From Cinnamomum chago (Eukaryota > Streptophyta > Magnoliopsida > Laurales > Lauraceae), in the NCBI GenBank assembly GCA_038049695.1, contig CP142453.1:3688501-3752500 (forward strand): DNA of 64,000 bases, given 5' to 3'. Positions within the stretch are counted from its first letter, which is position 1. Each line of letters begins with the position of its first letter. Below are positions 59,349 to 64,000 of the stretch, piece by piece. The position numbers and the translations under genes are program-made. A model generated the notes under the pieces. That model was not told the origin of the DNA. It did not search any database and worked only from the letters and a program-made list of their open reading frames with translations.

Positions 59349-60088
59349 TCTCTTTCCTTCTCGCTACTGTGATTGTGATTGCAGAGGTCTCAGATTTCTG
59401 AGATAGGAAGGATTTACAGTGAAGCAGGAAATTGGTGCCACTCCTCATTTGTATCGGATAAAAGTAATAAAAAGACCTCGTCTTTGCTCGAAATTACAAA
59501 CACGACAATGGATCATTGGGAAGGTTGCCAAGTCGGCCCACATGGAAGAAATGAGTAAGGAAAAAGTGAGGAATTTTCAAATCCTCCCTACCAATCAAAA
59601 ATCTTATCTCCTTTTAAATTTCTCCTTCTCCGCCTCCCTTCAAATTTTGTAAATGGCTACATGAAGTGACTCCTAATCCGGCTCCACCTGCTCATCAAAT
59701 TTTGTAAATGCTTACATGAGGTGACTCCTCTAAGTGTTTTCCAAATCTGGAATATTTCTCATATTAGAAATCCTAAGTCTTAGGCAAAATAGTATGAAAA
59801 GGAATTTTTTTTTATAGAGGATTCCTCTTTATTTACCAAACATGTTCTTTTAGGATCGGACATGTTTGTGTAGCACTTTTGGAAAATAGAATCCGTGAAA
59901 AATCAAAGTTCAATCAATCAAAAAGGGTTTTCCATATAAATACGGAAACACCCATTTATTTTTTTTCTCTTTTACTCTAAAAAAAAAAGTGTGCTACACT
60001 AAACATGAACTTTAATGTATCCCAAAAAATAAACACTTTTCTGCTTTTTTACATTTTTTTTACGCTCGAAATCTTGGAAGTGTGAGAG
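59349..60088. other. DJ1D promoter side and intergenic
   Basis: There is no gene. A short internal duplication (CAAATTTTGTAAATG at about 59642 and 59697) and an ACCAAACATG MITE-like end near 59838 are visible. Confidence 0.4.
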
Positions 60089-60568
60089 TAGGGGTGTTCA
60101 TGGGCTGGGCAGCCCAAGCCTGATCCACGCACAACCTGCTTTGGTTCCTTCTTAGATGAGTAACTAGGGCCTTTTTAATAATTGGGTTGGTCTTTGATTG
60201 AGTGATAGGAAGTCCAAAGCCCGGCCCGGCCCACATAAGGAATGCATGTAATTTAATTAGTTCAAATAGTGCTATTTCTCGAATCACACTAATATTATTG
60301 TTTTATCAAATCATTGAGTCATTTATTTCTATTGCATTCCATTCAATTTTTATTTCGACACACTTCTTTTTTTAGGAGGCCTACATCCATTATGTGGCAT
60401 AAGGGTTACGTCAATTGTTCAAATGCCTATAGAAGTGATTAAAAAATTCGATTTGGCCCCAGCGAGATTGACTAAATGAGTGGACTCAGGCCTGACTTTT
60501 ACATCCCGAATCAAGCTTGGGCTAGTCCTGGATATGCCTTAGGCCGTCCCGGCCCATGAACACCCATA
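60089..60568. mobile_element. hAT-like non-autonomous element, 480 bp
   Basis: TIRs TAGGGGTGTTCATGGGC and (complement of right end) TATGGGTGTTCATGGGC match at 16 of 17. Flanks TGTGAGAG and GAGGAGAG share only part of an 8-bp site. No transposase frame. Confidence 0.75.
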
Positions 60569-60771
60569 GAGGAGAGTGGCATTTGTGTAAGATTGCTTGA
60601 ATATTAGGGGTGGTTAGAAACTTGGGGTCATTACTCGTGTTTGCGCAGGGAAGAGATGAAGTTTGCATGCTGCGCACAACCCCTTGTACACGTGTTACGA
60701 TTTTTGTTTTCTTGTTTTCCACTCTTGGTTGGCATTTCTGCCGTTGGATGCTTTGAGATCTTTTCTTTTAT

Positions 60772-62129
60772 GGGAACATTTACGAAGCATCTGGGAGTGA
60801 CGGATTCGCTCCAGATGATTCCTTTGGAATCAAAGCCATTATCGTATAAGATTTGTAAAGAGAGTTCTGGCATTGAAAGAGGATTCGCACAGTTAGTAAA
60901 ATATATAATACAATAGTTATAAGTTTTTTAGAAATAACTCAAGATCTAAGAAGAATCAAGCCCTCAACTTTAGTCAAAGCCAATTTGGGCGATCTAGAGT
61001 ATTTGAACGGTTTGGATCATTCTAAGGGTCCCCACAAAATAAAAAATTTAACAATTTAGAATCTGGACGTTTTCGCAAATATCTCAATATCTAGACATGA
61101 TCAACGGCTGAAATTTGATTAACTAGCCATTTTTAACCTTCCAGAGATAGCTCACAGTTTAGATCATGATTATGGGCCCCATAGGAAACAAAAAATTAAA
61201 AAAAGAAAAAGCACATTGTTTTCATCCCCTTTTTTGCATTATGTGAAATCAACAGTCAGTAGTTTTTGGCCAATTTCTTATTATCTATGATGAATCAAGA
61301 TGTCGAATTTGGATCCACAGCCGTTTTAGGCATTCTGAAGAGATTGGACAGTTTGGATTCCACAAATGGCCCCTACAGAATTCCAAAAATGGCCATCCAA
61401 CGGTTTATATCAAAATCTGATCTATGAACAATCAACGGTTGATATTTGACGCCCCAATCGTTTTGAGCTTTTAAACAAGATTATCGGTTCAGATCTTAAT
61501 TGTGGGACCTAAAAAATGTCAAATTTTAAAAAGAAACGGACAACCCTAAACTACCGCTGCACTATAGTAGAGCCTTTTAGTCCATTTGTGACAGGGGAAG
61601 GTCTTACAAGGGTTAGGGGTGTAACGGTTCCGTTAACTGGTCAATTTGGGAAAACCGTTAACTGAATCGTAACCACTGTTTTCTGTCTTTTAAAACCGTA
61701 GAAAACCATAACCACAGTGAACCGTATTAAACGATTCGGTTACGGTTAATAACCGTGGAATGCCTTCCTCACATAAGGGGATAGATGTGAATGATTGCAT
61801 GCGATTAACTGAACCGTATTATACGATTCGGTTTGGTTAATAACCGTGAATTATTATTGAAAACCGTAACTGAACAAAACCGTGCAGTTTTTTTATTTCA
61901 TTAACTGTAACTATAACTGAACCGTGAAATACAGTTATTAACCGCGGTTCAATTCGGTTAGACGGTTTTCCGAATTTTTTTTTTACACTCCTAACAGGGG
62001 TTATGCACGGGAGCATGAATGCAGGGATTCTGTGATGTAGTTTTCATTGCATTACCAAATGTGGATTTTCCACATAAGCACAGAAAACATGTGAAGAATC
62101 CTCGCCGATGATGGTTACCAAATGTGCCC
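60772..62129. mobile_element. Harbinger-like MITE interrupted by a nested hAT-like element
   Basis: The right end ACCAAATGTGCCC (62117-62129) and left end GGGAACATTTACGAAGCATC (60772) are imperfect inverted repeats. The interior (about 60960-61560) resembles the interior of 36728-37600 in inverse orientation, with ATGATTATGGGCCCCATAGG and ATCTAGACATGATCAACGG-like blocks. The element at 61614-61993 splits it. Confidence 0.5.
61614..61993. mobile_element. hAT-like non-autonomous element with 8-bp target duplication
   Basis: TIRs TAGGGGTGTAA and TTACACTCCTA (one mismatch) bound 380 bp flanked by ACAAGGGT (61606-61613) and ACAGGGGT (61994-62001), a 7/8 match. The interior is a palindromic mosaic of AACCGTAACTGAACCG words. 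Confidence 0.85.
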
Positions 62130-64000
62130 TATTTGTTTAGAGATTTTCTTGGGCTCTTACATATACTGTGTATTAAAAAGTTGATTGATAGTGATCCAAA
62201 AAGATGGAAAGAACATATCAAATATATTCTAATCACAATTAACTGAATACTCATCATTTCAAAATAAAAATAAAAAGATCAACTTCTATCAAAGTAAAAT
62301 TTTAAAATCCTTATAACAAGAAGGCATAGTTTTAATTTAAATCTGATTTTTAGTGGTGCAAGATTTCACTTCTCCACGGTCGAAAGCTTTGACTAAACAA
62401 GATGCAAGTATTCCAACTAAGGAAGTATTGATTCATATGTTTCAAACATATTATCTTTTTCTTTTCCTCTCTCTGTGTAGTATATTACAAACTCAACCAC
62501 TAGTCTAAAGTCCTCAGAACTTCAGAGATCTACTTCTATCAAATTGGATAATTAAGATGAAGAAAAAAAGTCCAAAATAACCATAATATACCCAACCATC
62601 CACTTATCAAATCGAATAATAGAAAAATTCGGTGCACATGATCTGCATTATTGACTTTTTATCCCCAACTCCTCGCATCTTTAATATTCCTCTATTAAGA
62701 TTAATTTACTGTTATTCATAGCTCCTAGGGATTAAATTTCATGCATAACAAAAGGGGCCATAGGAAATTGTGAAAATGTATAAAAGCATTTAAGAAGGGA
62801 AAATGATAGGGTAAAGGCTATGGAAACAAAGTAATGAAGCCCCCTCCACCATTAGCTTTTTTTTATCCTTTCACCATAACTTTTTGCCAAATTTATGCAA
62901 CTTGAATGGGAACTAGTGGGCCCACTATATTTACTTTCTCTCTCAACTTTATTGAGTGAAACTAGTGGCCCCACTATGAAACATATAAAAAGCTTGTGAC
63001 GTTTAGATTCTTTTATAGTCAATCAAAATGCACTCCAAGCTAAATAAAAAGAAATTTAAAAATGGTTAAAAAAATATTAACGTTAGAATAGTCCAATCCC
63101 ATGAGACTTCTATTTAAAAATGAGATTAGCAGCCCCACCTATTAAAAATAATTAATGCTCATAGGTCCAGTTTTCCTTAAAAAGACTTCAAATTAAAGTA
63201 AAAGGAAATAAGAGAAATTGCTGGCAACCAAAAATAATTTTAATTTTCTCTTAGGCTAGGATGTGATTGAGCTTGTGAGGTCCAACTAATCTCATCTTTT
63301 CTTGATTTGAGTCCTTTTTATTTGGGTGCACCATTCAGTGGTAGACCCAGAATTTTCATTAAAAGGCTGACCCTAGTAGGTACTTTGATTTTGGGGGCAA
63401 ATTGAAGATTTTCATATGGATTTTGAGGGTGAGTCCACAATTATTATTGTATTCTTGAAAGTGGATTTAAAATTTTCATATTGGTTTTTGAAAGCGCACC
63501 GTCGCGCCCACATGCCCCTGCCACCCTTCATCATATAGAAAAATGGCTTGCTTCTGTGGCGGTTTCTATTTCAATTGATGCTGCAAATCTAAATTTGAGT
63601 CTCCCAAGATTTTAGAATATAAACTTTCATCCTTGTGAATAAAACAATATCCTCTCTTTTTGACTTTTTGGCCATTTGTATGTAGTTTATACAGCTTAAA
63701 CCCCAAATCAAATCTCATACTCAAATTCACTATTCACATATATCCAAGTTTGTTTCTTTCAAATTACACAACCCCAAAAAACATGGATACAAATATTGGA
63801 CACGTGATTTGATTTTCAAATTTGCATGTGTGTACAAATTTGTGTTTTCTTTGATTTTTTACGTGTTGAAGGCAAAAAAATGAAAAGGACTAATTTGTTG
63901 ATGGAAATGGAGAGGAGTTTGAAACGAGTATACTTATTAACTTAGTTCTGGATCATAGTACCTACAAATGAAAGAAGTGATAGTTCAAAGTGGGACCCAC
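62130..64000. other. Intergenic, nothing recognised
   Basis: AT-rich sequence to the window end. I see no coding frame, element boundary or tandem repeat that I can support. Confidence 0.5.

Overview
This window is nuclear DNA of a flowering plant. It has spliced genes with GT-AG introns, TATA boxes, AT-rich intergenic DNA and a dense load of plant-type transposons (Ty3 Tat lineage, RTE and L1 LINEs, tRNA-derived SINEs, Helitrons, hAT and PIF/Harbinger-like MITEs). Gene structures are ordinary angiosperm ones. A woody eudicot or magnoliid is plausible, but I cannot name the species.

Five host genes can be modelled exon by exon. They are a secreted class III peroxidase (5855-7520, +, 4 exons, 328 aa), a peroxisomal polyamine oxidase of the PAO2/3/4 type (18440-11314, -, 10 exons, 492 aa, C-terminal SRM), an OXIDATIVE STRESS 3-like protein (45565-46203, +, 2 exons, 179 aa), an intronless chloroplast-type PPR protein (53036-51144, -, 630 aa) and a tandem-domain DJ-1/PfpI protein of the DJ1D type (59348-54590, -, 5 exons, 391 aa). 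They are unrelated neighbours with no cluster logic. Peroxidase, polyamine oxidase, OXS3-like and DJ1D all touch redox or stress metabolism, which is probably coincidence.

The centre (22159-33259) is one complete 11.1-kb Ty3/gypsy element of the Tat lineage, inserted in minus orientation with a 5-bp GAACT target duplication. Its gag and pol are broken by nonsense codons (pol) and frameshifts (gag). On the opposite strand, between pol and the 3' LTR, lies a second gene with its own TATA box, three exons, two frame-preserving introns and a coiled-coil C-terminus. A nine-copy 58-bp tandem array sits exactly where the two convergent genes meet. This is the most system-like object in the window.

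The right half is mostly MITE and Helitron territory. A 4.4-kb Helitron-like element (38717-43165) has a textbook 3' hairpin and CTAG end, and its 5' end is reiterated many times. Several TIR elements with identifiable target duplications follow, including one hAT-like element nested in a Harbinger-like element. Two-copy tandem duplications of 44-216 bp are unusually frequent throughout. One of them duplicates the start codon region of the PPR gene and creates an upstream ORF.
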